Positions 50,480 to 62,663 of a stretch of DNA of 64,000 nucleotides are shown here, in pieces; within the stretch, counting starts at the first letter, position 1, and each line of letters opens with the position of its first letter. The notes beneath the pieces are model-generated. The model was not told the DNA's origin. It did not search any database and worked only from the letters and a program-made list of their open reading frames with translations. Both the position numbers and the translations under genes were made by a program. Source of the DNA: Megalobrama amblycephala (Eukaryota; Chordata; Actinopteri; Cypriniformes; Xenocyprididae); NCBI RefSeq assembly GCF_018812025.1, contig NC_063054.1:35229396-35293395 (forward strand). Direction: 5' to 3'.

Positions 50480-50910
50480 ATGTGAAATTAAACCCGCCAG
50501 GAGGTGGGTTCTAACCTACTAGACTACGTCACGTAGTGTATGCGTACACTCAATGTGTGTTTTTGTTTGGTTTTTGTAAGGCGAGGGACCTACTCGATAA
50601 TGTCAGATCGTTAAATAAACAATTACGATATCATAGACGATATATAACGCACACCCTATGGCACCCCGAGCGTTGTTTACACTGGCCCCGGGCCATCGGG
50701 CATTCCTTAAATAAACAGAGCCCTGCCTGTCCATAAATAAACAATTCTGATAACGTATTTTAACATCCTAAGTATTTATATTCTGTGTCTGTTTGAATAA
50801 AATCATAATATTTTATGAAAGGCTTCAGGCGTTTCCATCACGCGAAAAGACCGACGCGACACTTAACAAGTTAGGTGACTCACATCGCGCCCCTGTATGT
50901 TGCTTTGCAT
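50365..50910. repeat. Local duplication, copy A
   Basis: This segment runs from inside the right end of the AGGGCCCTAT element across its terminus into single-copy-looking flank. It is repeated at 52460-53047 with high identity. Copy A lacks a block of about 40 bases that copy A' has near 52760-52800. Confidence 0.85.
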
Positions 50911-51348
50911 AAAATTAAACAATATACAGAACAATAACAAATTTTTAGACAAGTTAAAATGTACACAAACCCCTGGGTTGTTATGTTTGATTTAGGATCT
51001 GGGTAAAACAAAAACTACCCAAACACTGGAAAAATAACCAAAACATATGTCACAAATCGCTTAATCGCATCTAACATAAAAGTTTGTAAATATATGTGTT
51101 TGTATATATACAGTATCTCACAGTACACCCCTCACATTTCTGTAAATATTTTATTATATCTTTTAATGTGACAACACTGAAGAAATGACACTTTGCTACA
51201 ATGTAAAGTAGTAAGTGTACAGCTTGTATAACAGTGTAAATTTGCTGTCCCCTCAAAATAACTCAACACACAGCCATTAATGTCTAAACCGCTGGCCACA
51301 AAAGTGAGTACACCCCTTAGTGAAAATGTCCAAATTGGGCCCAAAGTG

Positions 51349-52297
51349 TCAATATTTTGTGTGGCCACCATTATTTTCCAGCACTGCCTTAACCCTCTTG
51401 GGCATGGAGTTCACCAGAGCTTCACAGGTTGCCACTGGAGTCCTCTTCCACTCCTCCGTGACGACATCACGGAGCTGGTGGATGTTAGAGACCTTGCGCT
51501 CCTCCGCCTTCCGTTTTAGGATGCCCCACAGATGCTCAATAGGGTTTAGGTACCCTCAGCTTCTTTAGCAAGGCAGTGGTCATCTTGGAGGTGTGTCTGG
51601 GGTTGTTATTATGTTGGAATACTGCCCAGTCTCCGAAGGGAGGGGATCATGCTCTGCTCATTCATGGTTCCCTCAATGAACTGTAGCTCTCCAGTGCCAG
51701 CAGCACTCATGCAGCCCCGCACCATGACACTCCCACCACCATGCTTGACTGTAGGCAAGACACGCTTGTCTTTGTACTCCTCACCTGGTTGCCCCCACAT
51801 GCTTGAAACCATCTGAACCAAATAAGTTTATCTTGGTCTCATCAGACCACAGGACATGGTTCCAGTAATCCATGTCCTTAGTCTGCTTGTCTTCAGCAAA
51901 CTGTTTGCAGGCTTTCTTGTGCAACATCTTTAGAAGAGGCTTCCTTCTGGGACGACAGCCATGCAGACCAATTTGATACGGTGTGCGGCGTATGGTCTGA
52001 GCACTGACAGGCTGACCCTCAACCTCTGCAGCAATGCTGGCAGCACTCATACGTCTATTTCCCAAATACAACCTCTGGATATGACGCTGAGCATGTAGAC
52101 TCAACTTCTTTGGTCGACCATGGCGAGGCCTGTTCTGAGTGGAACCTGTTCTGTTAAACAGCTGTATGGTCTTGGCCACGATGCTGCAGCTCAGTTTCAG
52201 GGTCTTGGCAATTTTCTTACAGCCTATGCCATCTTTATGTAGAGCACCACATTTTTTTTTTCAGATCCTCAGAGAGTTCTTTGCCATGAGGTGCCAT
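51349..52297 (-). pseudogene. Broken Tc1 transposase
   Basis: On the minus strand an ATG at 52297 (MAPHGKELSEDLKKK) is followed by a frameshift in an A run. The frame then resumes as an HTH region (NRPRHGRPKKLSLHAQRHI) and VLWSDETKINLFG, which carries the first catalytic Asp. Further shifts occur near 51800 and near 51555. The second catalytic position reads HNNNPRHTSK where the family has Asp, and the third motif EHLWG is out of frame with what precedes it. The C-terminus ends NNGGHTKY. It is inactive. Confidence 0.85.
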
Positions 52298-52459
52298 GTT
52301 GAACTTCCAGTGACCAGTATGAGAGAGTGAGAGGCTATAACACCAAATTTAACACACCTGAGACCTTGTAACACTAACGAGTCACATGACACCGGTGAGA
52401 GAAAATGGCTAATTGAGCCCAATTTGGACATTTTCACTAAGAGGTGTACTCACTTTTGT

Positions 52460-53047
52460 GGACCGACTATTTTTCCCGTCCTTAAAGTGGCAAAAAGTGA
52501 ATTGGGACAAGCCCTAAGTGCACTTGCGCTGTGTGCTTTAGACCATGTGCTTAGATCGTTAAAATAGGGCCCTAAATGTGAAATTAAACCCGCCAGGAGG
52601 TGGGTTCTAACCTACTAGACTACGTCGCGTAGTGTATGCGTACACTCAATGTGTGTTTTTGTTTGGTTTTTGTAAGGCGAGGGACCTACTCATAATGTCA
52701 GATCGTTAAATAAACAATTACGATATCATAGACGATATATAATGCACACCCTATGGCACTGGCCCGATCGGGCAAGGGACACCTCCGTCAACTGTCCCAA
52801 GCGTTGTTTACACTGGCCCCGGGCCATCGGGCATTCCTTAAATAAACAGAGCCCTGCCTGTCCATAAATAATCAGTGTACAATTCTGATAACATATTTTA
52901 ACATCCTAAGTATTTATATTCTGTATCTTTTTGAATAAAATCATAATATTTTATGAAAGGTTTCAGGCGTTTCCATCACGCAAAAAGACGACGCGACACT
53001 TAACAAGTTAGGTGACTCACATTGCGCCCCTGTATGTTGCTTTACAT
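52460..53047. repeat. Local duplication, copy A', inside the Tc1 right arm
   Basis: It matches 50365-50910 in the same orientation. The left junction shares GGACCGAC with the source segment. It carries the terminus of the AGGGCCCTAT element plus unrelated flank, so it is a copy of this locus and not a separate transposon insertion. Confidence 0.85.
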
Positions 53048-53555
53048 GGTTATACAAGCTGTACACTCACTACTTTACATTGTAGCAAAGTGTCATTTCT
53101 TCAGTGTTGTCACATGAAAAGATATAATAAAATATTTACAAAAATGTGAGGGGTGTACTCACTTCTGTGAGATACTGTGTATATTTTTTTATATATATGT
53201 GTGTGTATATTATACACACACATATTATATATTTACAAACTTTTATGTTTATGTTAATCGCGATTAATCGATTTGACAGCACTAAATGTTACTAATGCAT
53301 TTGCAACATGAATGTTCTGTGATTTTTTTTAAGAAAACATGTTAAACAAACAGAAATGAACAGTAAATATTAAACAAACATAAACAGTAGCCTTAAATAG
53401 CCTATGTGGATCATTACATTAGCTATTATAGAATGGAAAACTTAGTGCGACAACACATTTCTGTATATTTCTCCTGAGTATGAGCCTTAAACTCACAAGA
53501 GAACACACTGTAGCAACCTGGAAAGAGTTGGGTTTGGTTACAGCAACACTGTCTG

Positions 53556-53602
53556 AGAGAGAGAGAGAGGGAGAGGGAGAGGGAGAGAGAGAGAGAGAGA
53601 GA
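53556..53602. repeat. (GA)n microsatellite
   Basis: GAGA tract with two GG interruptions. Confidence 0.9.
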
Positions 53603-54122
53603 GCGCTGGAGCTGTTTGTTGCTGAGGTTCAGTGTTGATACTGACAGTCTTAACATGAGGATAATTAGAAAACATTAAATGACACATGGATTGTTTACCA
53701 AAACTACAAGATGGAATATTTGCTTTTAATGGAAGGAGTTATTGTAATCTCAGTTAATATTATTCAGTTAATTTCAGTTTTGTCAGTTTTAATTTAAGAT
53801 CTTAGATTAACAGGAAATGTTAGTTTTTTTGCCACAATAACAGTGGCAGCCAAATCAAATTTCCACCTGAATCAGGTAAGATACGACTTTTTATTCAGTT
53901 TTTGCTTAGTAACATTACTAGCTTTTATAATTTTTATGGACTATTTATGGTGCTTTTTTTTGCAAGCTTTACAGCTCCTAGTTGCTGTTTTACAGCAAAT
54001 TCTGGTTAAAAATCCTTTCTATTTTTGTGTTCTGTGGGAAAAGTAACAACATGGGTTTGGAGCAACATGAGGGTGAATAAATATTGACACAATTTTTATT
54101 TTGGGGTGAACTATCCCTTTAA

Positions 54123-54838
54123 AGAGTTAGTTCACCCACAAATGAAAATTCTGTCATTTATTACTCACCCTCATGCCGTTCCACACCCGTAAGACCTTCA
54201 TTCATCTTCAGAACACAAATTAAGATATTTTAGTTGAAATCCAATGGCTCAGTGAGGCCTCCATAGGGAGCAATGGACACTTCCTCTCTCAAGATCCATT
54301 AATGTACTAAAAACATATTTAAATCAGTTCATGTGAGTACAGTGGTTCAATATTAATATTATAAAGTGATGAGAATATTTTTGGTGCGCCAAAAAAAAAC
54401 AAAATAACTTATTTAGTGATGGCCAATTTCAAAACACTGCTTCAGGAAGCATCGGAGCATAATGAATCAGTGTGTCGAATCAGCTGTTCAGAGCGCCAAA
54501 GTCACGTGATTTCAGCAGTTTGGTGGTTTGACACGCGAATCATGATTCGATACGCTGATTCATTATGCTCCGAAGCTTCATGAAGCAGTGTTTTGAAATC
54601 GGCCATCACTAAATAAGTTATTTTGTTTTTTTTGGCGCACCAAAAATATTCTCGTCGCTTTATAATATTAATATTGAACCACTGTACTCACATGAACTGA
54701 TTTAAACATGTTTTTAGTACCTTAATGGATCTTGAGAGAGAAAATGTCATTGCTCAGGCCTCACTGAGCCATCGGATTTCATCAAAAATATCTTAATCTG
54801 TGTTCTGAAGATGAACGAAGGTCTTATGGGTGTGGAAC
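54123..54838. mobile_element. Foldback MITE ending just before the adcy3 promoter
   Basis: Left arm AGTTAGTTCACCCACAAATG to the CTTCAGAACACAAATTAAGA block is inverted at the right (TTCTGAAGATGAACGAAGG, then GTGTGGAACGG), with ACTGCTTCAGGAAGC and CTTCATGAAGCAGTG near the centre. The last ~60 bases of the right arm are missing. Its end is 281 bases from the adcy3 ATG. Confidence 0.7.
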
Positions 54839-55118
54839 GGTTCTGTTTGTGTTCTAGTGGCATGATCATTTATTAAAAACATCTTCAAATTGTAAACAAT
54901 TTGCTTTGTTTCTACTTCGTTATTGTTGTGATTAAGGGATGTGGAAGAGCAGCTCGAGATGTGTTTGTCATGGAAACGGAGCCGGAGATCGTTAAGGAAT
55001 GACAGACTGAACCTCTCCGGTGTGTTTCTACTCAAACCCGAGCGGAATAAACTCGGACAACCGTGACGGATCGACCACAGATAGGCTAACACACGTAAAA
55101 CTTCACTTGAGCTGCAGT

Positions 55119-56790
55119 ATGTCGGTGAACGGGATTCAGGACGGTCCGGTTACCGTGACTGAGCCGCACAAGGGCGGTGGCGCGCACGAGATGACGGCGC
55201 GTGGGTCCTCTCTGTCTCTGCCGCGTTTCATGCGTCTCAAGTTCACACCGGAGTCTCTCGAGAAAGTTTATCAGACGTACTTTCTGCGCCAGCGGCAGGA
55301 GACGTTACTGGTGCTGATCGTGTTCGCGGCTCTGTTCAACAGTTATGTGATCATCATGTGCGCGGTTGTTTACTCTCAGGATAAACTCAACACGCTCGCG
55401 GTGGCGGCAGGTGGGCTGGCTTCGGATATTCTGCTCTATATTATGTCCCGGTTCCGTTTTCTGCCAGAAACCGTGTCCCGGAGCCTCGTGCCGTACGTGC
55501 TGTGGCTGCTCATCACGGTCCACGTGCTGTGCTACTTCAGTTTGAACTTCGCGGGCTTTTACGCAGCCGGTGACACGGTTGGATGGCAGACATTCTTCAT
55601 CTTCTCCTTCTTCCTCACGCTCCCACTGCCGCTAGCTCCCATCGCGCTCCTGAGCGCGCTCTCGTGCTGCGCGCACACGCTGCTGCTGGGATTCACTGTA
55701 GCGCAGAGGCACCAAGATAAACTACAGTTAGCAGTGCTGATCAGACAGGTGACACAAACACACACTGGAAAACTTGTTTTGTCAGGTTTCATAATCAGAT
55801 ACTCAAAGGTACTTCAATTACCAAGGATAAAAACTTTTTTTTTGAGTGATATACAGTACAGTCCAAAAGTTTGGAACCACTAAGATTTTTAATGTTTTTA
55901 AAAGAAGTTTCGTCTGCTCACCAAGGCTACATTTATTTAATTAAAAATACAGTAAAAAACAGTAATATTGTGAAATATTATTACAATTTAAAATAACTGT
56001 TTTCTATTTGAATATATTTCACAAAGTAATTTATTCCTGTGATGGCAAAGCTGAATTTTCAGCATCATTACTCCAGTCTTCAGTGTCACATGATCCTTCA
56101 GAAATCATTCTAATATGCTGATCTGCTGTTCAAGAAACATTTAATGTGTACAATTGTACAAAATATTTGTGTACAATATTTTTTTTCAGGATTATTTGAT
56201 GAATAGAAAGTTCAAAAGAACAGTGTTTATCTGAAATCTAATCTTCTGTAACATTATAAATGTCTTTACTGTCACTTTTGATTGATTTAATGCATCCTTG
56301 CTGAATAAAAGTATTCATTTCTTTAATTTCTTTAAAAAAAAAAAAAAAAAAAAAAATTCTTACTGACCCCAAACTTTTGAACGGTAGTGTATAATGCTAC
56401 AGAAGCTTTGTATTTCAAATAAATGCTGTTCTTTTGAACTTTCTATTCATCAAGGAATCCTGAAAAAAAAAGTACACAACTGTTTTCAACATTGAAAATA
56501 ATCATAAATGTTTATTGAGCAGCAAATCAGCATATTAGAATGATTTCTGAAGGATCATGTGACACTGAAGACTGGAGTAACGATGCTGAAAATTCAGCTT
56601 TGCATTACAGGAATAAATTACTTTGCCAAATATATTTAAATAGTACACAGTTATTTTAAATTGTAATAATATTTCACAATATTACTGTTTTTTACTGTAT
56701 TTTTTATTAAATAAATGTAGCCTTGGTGAGCAGACGAAACTTCTTTTAAAAACATTAAAAATCTTAGTGGTTCCAAACTTTTGGACTGTA

Positions 56791-56837
<47 letters not shown>

Positions 56838-57772
56838 ATGTTCTGAATGCGCTTCTTTGTACCATTATATCACCAAAGTACTTTAATTGTAAAGATGATT
56901 ACCATTTTCAGATATCATGGTAGCCTATTACTTTCTTTTTGGACATGGTATCTTAATTTTTAAACATATAAAACATATAAATTACATTAAATAATTTTAT
57001 TAAATTATAATGTCTATAATAATTTTTATTTCAATCTTATACTACAATTTTTGTGGTTACACTTTATTTTACAGTGCCGTAGTTACATTGTAATTACTCA
57101 AATAAGTACTGAGCACTATTAATTAACTGCATGTACTTACTAAAGAGTTACAGTTAGGGTTTGGTTTAGAGTTAGTTACATGTAATTATGCATAATTTAC
57201 TGTTATTACTGTTGTAAGTACATGTAGTAACATGTAACTATGGCACTGTAAAATAAAGTGTTACCATTTTTGTTTCAATTTTATAGTATATATTTATATA
57301 ATTCACACATACATTACCATTCAGTAAGATGTATTTAGCAAGGATGCATTAAATTGATCAAAAGTGACAGTAAAGACAATTATAATGTTACAAAAGTTTT
57401 CTAATTTAAATAAATGCTGTTGTTTTGAACTTTCTATTCATCAAAGTATCCTGAAAATAAATGTTTCCACAAAATTAAGCAGCACAACTGTTTTCATCAT
57501 TGATAATAAAAATAAATGTTTCTTGAGCAGCAAATCATCATATTAGAATGATTTCTGAAGGATCATGTGACACTGAAGACTGGAGTAATGATGCTGAAAA
57601 TTCAGCTTTGATCACAGGAATAAATTACATTTTAAAATATATTCAAATAGAAAACAGTTCTATTAAATTGTAATAATATTTCACAATGTTACTGTTTTTA
57701 CTGTATTTTTGATCAAATAAATGCAGCCTTAGTGAGCAGAAAAGGTTTCTTTCAAACATGTTTTATTTTATT

Positions 57773-57830
<58 letters not shown>

Positions 57831-58502
57831 CCAAACCTTATACTGTGGTATAATGATGCTGTCAGTCCCTAAACTGTGATTCATGACAGCAGAGGGTTGC
57901 TAAAGATAAACATGTCACATGTTTCATGTCATGAACACGGAGGTGGAGCTCACAGACCGATCTGATGTAATGTGACGATATATATGTCAGGAAGAAACAG
58001 CTTTACATTGACGTCATAGGACAGTCTCAAGTCTCAGAAACATCACTCAGACATCTATTTTCCATGTAAACAAACATGCGTTGCTCTGTGTTGCTGGAGT
58101 GTGTATATTAAAACAAAGTGACGTGAGTGTGTTGTTTCTTGTAGCTTGTGGCGAATCTGATGCTGTATTTTGCTGCAGTGCTGGTGGGCGTGATGTCATA
58201 TTTCATGGCCGACCGTAAGTACCGCACGGCGTTCCTAGAGGCCAAACAATCTCTGCAAGTCAGTCTTACGCTGAAGGAACAGGGTCAACAACAGGTACAC
58301 ACAAACATGCATTGCAAATACACATTTTACAACAAATTTTAGCAACAAAGACCGGATACTTAAGCCATGTCTGTGAGTGTGTTAGTAATGAACGTACAGA
58401 GATGCTCTAATTGGGCTCAGTGGTGGAGCTCTGCTCTGGGGCCCTTGTGTCCTGTTACCTGTTATTGGCACATCTGAGATGAACTAGAGACGAGGACACA
58501 CT

Positions 58503-58570
<68 letters not shown>

Positions 58571-61500
58571 ACAGAGCAGGTTGTGTTCTGTTGTCACTCT
58601 TATTGCGGTAATGAAGTCATTCCCCAGGCTGCTGTTATTGTGACAGCAGCGACATTAAAGACCCAAGAGTCCAAATTTGCCATCACACATTATTTTATGT
58701 TGGTCACACAGTACATACTAAGTTTTAAGATAAGTACTATATGTAAATAATATTAAAGGGATAGTTCATCCAAAAATGAAAATTATCCCATGATTTACTC
58801 ACCCTCAAGTCATTAGGTGTATATGACTATCTTTTTTCAGACAAACACAATCAGAGACATATTTAAAAATATCCTGGCTCTTCTGCCGGAAGCTACATAT
58901 TTTACTTTATGAAGATTTAAATATGGATATTTTTCTTACAAAAACCCATCGCTTCCCTTCAGAAGGCCTTTATTATCCGATACCTATACCATTGATCAGT
59001 TTTGTTATTTTGGACCACTCAAACAAACAACAATACTGAAAGCAGCATATTGTTTTATGGGGAAATCAACTTATAAATGGTTTAGTTGTCTGAAGTACTT
59101 TAAAAGGTTCACCCAAAAATGAAAATTCTGTTATTAATTACTCACCCTCATGTTGTTCCAAACCCATTCATTCATAAGACATTCATTCATCGGAACACAA
59201 ATAAAGATCTTTTTGATGAAATCTGAGAGCCTTCTGTTCCTTTATTGACAGCTATGCAACTACCACTTTAAAGCTCCAGAAAGGTAGTAAAGACATTATT
59301 AAAGTAATCCATAGCTGCTTTTCCACCAAAATAACCCGGAACGATTTGTCCGAGGAACTTTTTTCCCCCAGATCTGTTGCTGTCTGCGTTTCCATCGTGG
59401 TCTAAAGTTCCGTGAAGATTAAGTCCGCGAATGTAGGACTGTGCACAACTTTCCAGTTTCCCCTGGATTTCGTCCTCCGCGTATAAGCTTAAAGCCTGAA
59501 CCTCGTCTATCCATTGGTCGTATTTTTTAAACTCCATTGTTGATTCGAATAACAAACAACTCTTACTGCACGCACCGCAACAGACTTTTAAAAATGGTGG
59601 TTGAAATGAAATGCTGTGTGAACTCAACCAATCAGAATGTTCAGCACCCAAGTCCCACCCCCAAAAGTTCCTGAACATTGAAAAAATACTACCTCGTGAG
59701 CAGGGACTTTCTGAGGGGAAAATTTTTACCTGGAACTTCATTTAGACCCTGGTCACTGCGGTCGAAACACTCTGAGTACCACCCCAAAGTCCCTAGTTCC
59801 TAGGGAAAGTTACTGCGGTGGTAACACGGCTCTTGTGACTCAATTTTGTGAAGTGACGCGAGTGCTTTGTTTGAGCAAAAAACAAACAAACATAATTTAC
59901 CACTTTATTTACAAAATATTAATCTCCAACGCGCATTCACGCAACAATGTCTGCTCTTGCGTAAACACAACAGGCTTGCGTCGTGGTGCGCTCGTAAACC
60001 ATATTTTGTAAATAAAGTGGTAAATAGTGTTTTTTGCACAAACAAAGCACTCACATCGCTTCATAATATTGAGGTTAAACCACTGGTATCACATGGATTA
60101 ATTAAATGATGTCTTTACTACCTTTCGGGGCCTTCAAAGTGGTAGTTGCGCAGACTGTCAATGGAGGGACAGAAAGCTCTCAGATTTCATCAAAAAGATC
60201 CTCTTTTTAAATTATTGACAGAATTTTCATTTTGGGGTGAACTAACTCTTTAATATCAAAAATATTTTGATTTTTTTTATGTGACCTTTTACATTTTTGC
60301 TATTGAATTGGATTGTGTTTCATTTTTTTTTTTTTTTTAAATTGTGCAATTTGTTTAAAATTGTGCAATTTTGTTTAAATTGTGCAATTTAATGGCAGGT
60401 TCCCTTGTGACAACTTACCCCATTCACATTGACAACGTTCCATTATTTGCTGTTAAGTGTTTCAGAGGAATCCTTAATCGCTGACACCAAACTATCTGTA
60501 CTCTGGTTTTAATTGCTTTCTGTCAGCATCTCTTTCTGTCCGTCCTGCTTGTGTGGTCACATGGTCTCCAGATACCCCGTCAATCTCAGAATGCCATAGC
60601 AGCATTGGGGGCTTCTGGGAGTTGAGAGCATCCAGCCAATCAGAGCACAGCTGACGGGTTTAGCTCACTATGGCAACGGCATCAAGAGACAAATGTGCTA
60701 TGATCAAACTCCCGAAATCCCACATCACTCTTCTGTTCGTGAACTAGAGCGAGCACATTAAAATGTTTCAAACGTTAGATTCACCTGTTGACGCTCCACC
60801 AAATGAGAAAATACATCTGAATCTAGCAAAGTTTGCAAGGCTGCATTTATTTAATAAAAAATACAGTAAAAACAGTAATATTGTGAAATATTAAATAAAT
60901 GCACCCTTGGTGAGCAGAAGAAACTTCTTTCAAAAAACATTAAAAAAAAAATTGTAATGTTTCCAAACTTTTGGCAGGTATATATATACATATATATACA
61001 TATTTGTGTGTGTAGGAGGAGTTGTTGTTGTCCATCTTGCCGAAGCACATAGCAGATGAGATGCTTCAGGGCATGAAAAAAGAAGCAAATCAGAAATCAG
61101 ATGCTCAGCAGTTCAACACCATGTACATGTACCGCCATGAAAATGTCAGGTAAAACATTAACTGTCCTCCCCTCTCGCTAAATCACTGCATGGTTTTTAT
61201 CCTGTCCTGTCTTCTTTCATTACTAAGCAAATTTTCTCACCACAAGTGCTGGAATTTTGATTCGCCTCACTGATTCTTTTGAATCTGTTCACCAAAAGAT
61301 TCACCCAGATTTGTCCATTGATTCGTTCAGTACACTCAAATGTAATACATAAATGAAACAGTATTGAGAAATTAGTCCTTGCTGAATATCTTGTTTCATT
61401 TAGATATACTTCAAATCACAGAAAAAAAACAGGTTTTCATTTTATGTTGACTTAAAAATAGCTGACTTTTGTAAAAAGGCTAACTAATGTAATGATCTCT

Positions 61501-61974
61501 CTCTCTCTGCAGTATCCTTTTTGCAGATATTGTAGGTTTTACACAGCTGTCGTCTGCCGTGACTCCGAAAGAACTTGTCAAACTACTCAACGAGCTGTTT
61601 GCTCGCTTCGACAAACTAGCAGCAGTGAGTAAAAAACAGACAATGCATACATTTTAAATATTTATATATGTCCACTTTGTAAATAAAATACAAAAAAAGC
61701 CAAATGATAGAGTACAAATGCAAATGTTATAGGGAATTTGCATGTTACAAATGTGCATATAATCACCACAACTAAGGATACAAGAAACACTGACACTTCC
61801 ATACACACAAGTTTATTTGCTCTTATCTGGCTGTATGTTTTAACAGCAACACCACCAGCTGAGGATCAAGATTCTGGGAGACTGTTATTACTGTATCTGC
61901 GGTTTGCCAGATTACCGTGAAGATCACGCGGCCTGCTCCATTATGATGGGCTTGTCTATGGTGGAGGCCATCTC
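55119..61974 (+). CDS. adcy3: Adenylyl cyclase type 3, first five coding exons (runs off the window)
   Basis: Membrane enzyme making cAMP from ATP. ADCY3 is the cyclase of olfactory and primary cilia in mammals. Exons are 55119-55748, 58145-58294, 61016-61149, 61513-61624 and 61847-61974 (phases 0, 0, 2, 0, 2), 384 codons plus two bases, continuing beyond 64000. Residues 34-60 ([27 protein letters not shown]) match ADCY3. About five membrane spans lie in residues 61-195 and the sixth in exon 2 ([19 protein letters not shown]). The C1 catalytic domain begins in exon 3. Metal-binding Asp residues are seen in FADIVGF (Asp310) and GDCYYC (Asp354). ATG 55119 is the first in-frame ATG of the exon. 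Fish have a and b copies, and the suffix is unresolved. Second catalytic half not in window. Confidence 0.94.
55852..56797. mobile_element. Long foldback MITE, second copy, in adcy3 intron 1
   Basis: Same structure as 12238-13182: CAGTACAGTCCAAAAG at the left, CTTTTGGACTGTACTG at the right, and long complementary arms. An (AT)n tract (about 56793-56834) is attached to its right end. Confidence 0.8.
57056..57268. mobile_element. Small MITE with GGTTACACTTTATTTTACAG ends
   Basis: GGTTACACTTTATTTTACAG at the left and CTGTAAAATAAAGTGTTACC at the right are perfect inverses. The interior is also partly palindromic. Confidence 0.8.
57306..57828. repeat. Foldback-MITE fragment and (TA)n tract
   Basis: About 57306-57765 is one arm of the CAAAAGTTT family (AATGATTTCTGAAGGATCATG, CTGAAAATTCAGCTTTG). 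It is followed by a (TA)n run at about 57776-57828. Confidence 0.6.
58506..58566. repeat. (CA)n microsatellite
   Basis: About thirty uninterrupted CA units in adcy3 intron 2. Confidence 0.95.
58755..60255. mobile_element. Nested MITEs in adcy3 intron 2
   Basis: The left ends AGGGATAGTTCATCCAAAAA (58755) and AAGGTTCACCCAAAAATG (59104) and the right end CATTTTGGGGTGAACTAACTC (about 60250) belong to the TTCACCCAAAAATG family. The central palindrome is interrupted at about 59310-59831 by a different element, described separately. Confidence 0.6.
59310..59831 (-). mobile_element. Inserted DNA element with an internal open frame
   Basis: Ends AGCTGCTTTTCCACC and GGTGGTAACACGGCT are inverted. On the minus strand a frame (59741-59268) contains [20 protein letters not shown], rich in charged residues. 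The frame runs through the left end into the host MITE, so it is not a normal gene. PIF/Harbinger is my best guess from the ends, because such elements are common in fish, but no diagnostic motif is visible. Confidence 0.4.
60830..60985. repeat. Foldback-MITE fragment before adcy3 exon 3
   Basis: GGCTGCATTTATTTAATAAA, ATACAGTAAAAACAGTAATA and TGGTGAGCAGAAGAAACTTC belong to the CAAAAGTTT family. It ends about 30 bases before the exon 3 acceptor region. Confidence 0.55.
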
Positions 61975-62663
61975 GTGAGTACATGCCCACTGGGAGGGGC
62001 TTTACCTGCAGTACCCAATAACTGGGTGGGGCTTAATCGACTGTGCATGCCAAATGGAAAGGGTTTTATCTGTAATATATGCCACCTATGAGAAACTTTA
62101 TTTAATCCACACACCCACTGGAAGGGGCTTCCAAGAGTGGGAAGGGCTTTTGTGTGTTTATCTTTTTTTTTTTTTTTTTTAAACTATGGGCTCTGTTCAT
62201 ACTATGATGCTTAAAACTGTATGAACCACCCAAACACAGCTAACAAAAAGCTTTTTAGTACAATATGAAATCACATTGTATTGCACAAATCAGTTAGAAA
62301 AATGAAGAAAAAAAAACATGAGCAGAAGACAGTAAACTACAATGATAAACACAGATATCAGCATATGAATCTCAAAAATGGTGACAACTAAATATTCAGA
62401 CAATCAGATCAACTCTGGACATCACTAAAAGACAGAACAAAAACACTGCAAAAAAACAACAACAAATAGTTAGAATTAAAGAAAATAATAGGACAATTCA
62501 GCTGCATAATATATTCATGTTGTGATGCATGCTGGGAGTTTTGTACTGTTGTTCCCAGCATGCACTGCGGTATGACACTTTTGATTGTCACCTTTTTTGA
62601 GATTGATGTGCTGTTTCTTGATATCTTTGTGTGTCATCTTAAAATATTTTTTGTGTGATTTTT

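Larger units (their letters stand above)
51111..53177. mobile_element. Tc1/mariner element with IR/DR termini, right arm partly replaced
   Basis: The outer ends CAGTATCTCACAGTACACCC and its inverse (53140-53177) match. Inner direct-repeat motifs GAGTACACCCCTTAGTGAAA (about 51305) and the inverse near 52440 give the IR/DR layout known from fish Tc1 elements such as Sleeping Beauty. Between 52460 and 53047 about 80 bases of the expected right repeat are missing, and a copy of flanking DNA (A') lies there instead. Confidence 0.8.

Noticed and set aside
55020..55118. Upstream extension of the adcy3 frame beginning at 55020
   Set aside because: The codon there is GTG and no in-frame ATG precedes 55119. 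Translation most likely starts at 55119.
62526..62564. Inverted pair of TGCATGCTGGGA in adcy3 intron 5
   Set aside because: Resembles ZNF143-type motifs, but the arms are only 12 bp and there is no promoter context.
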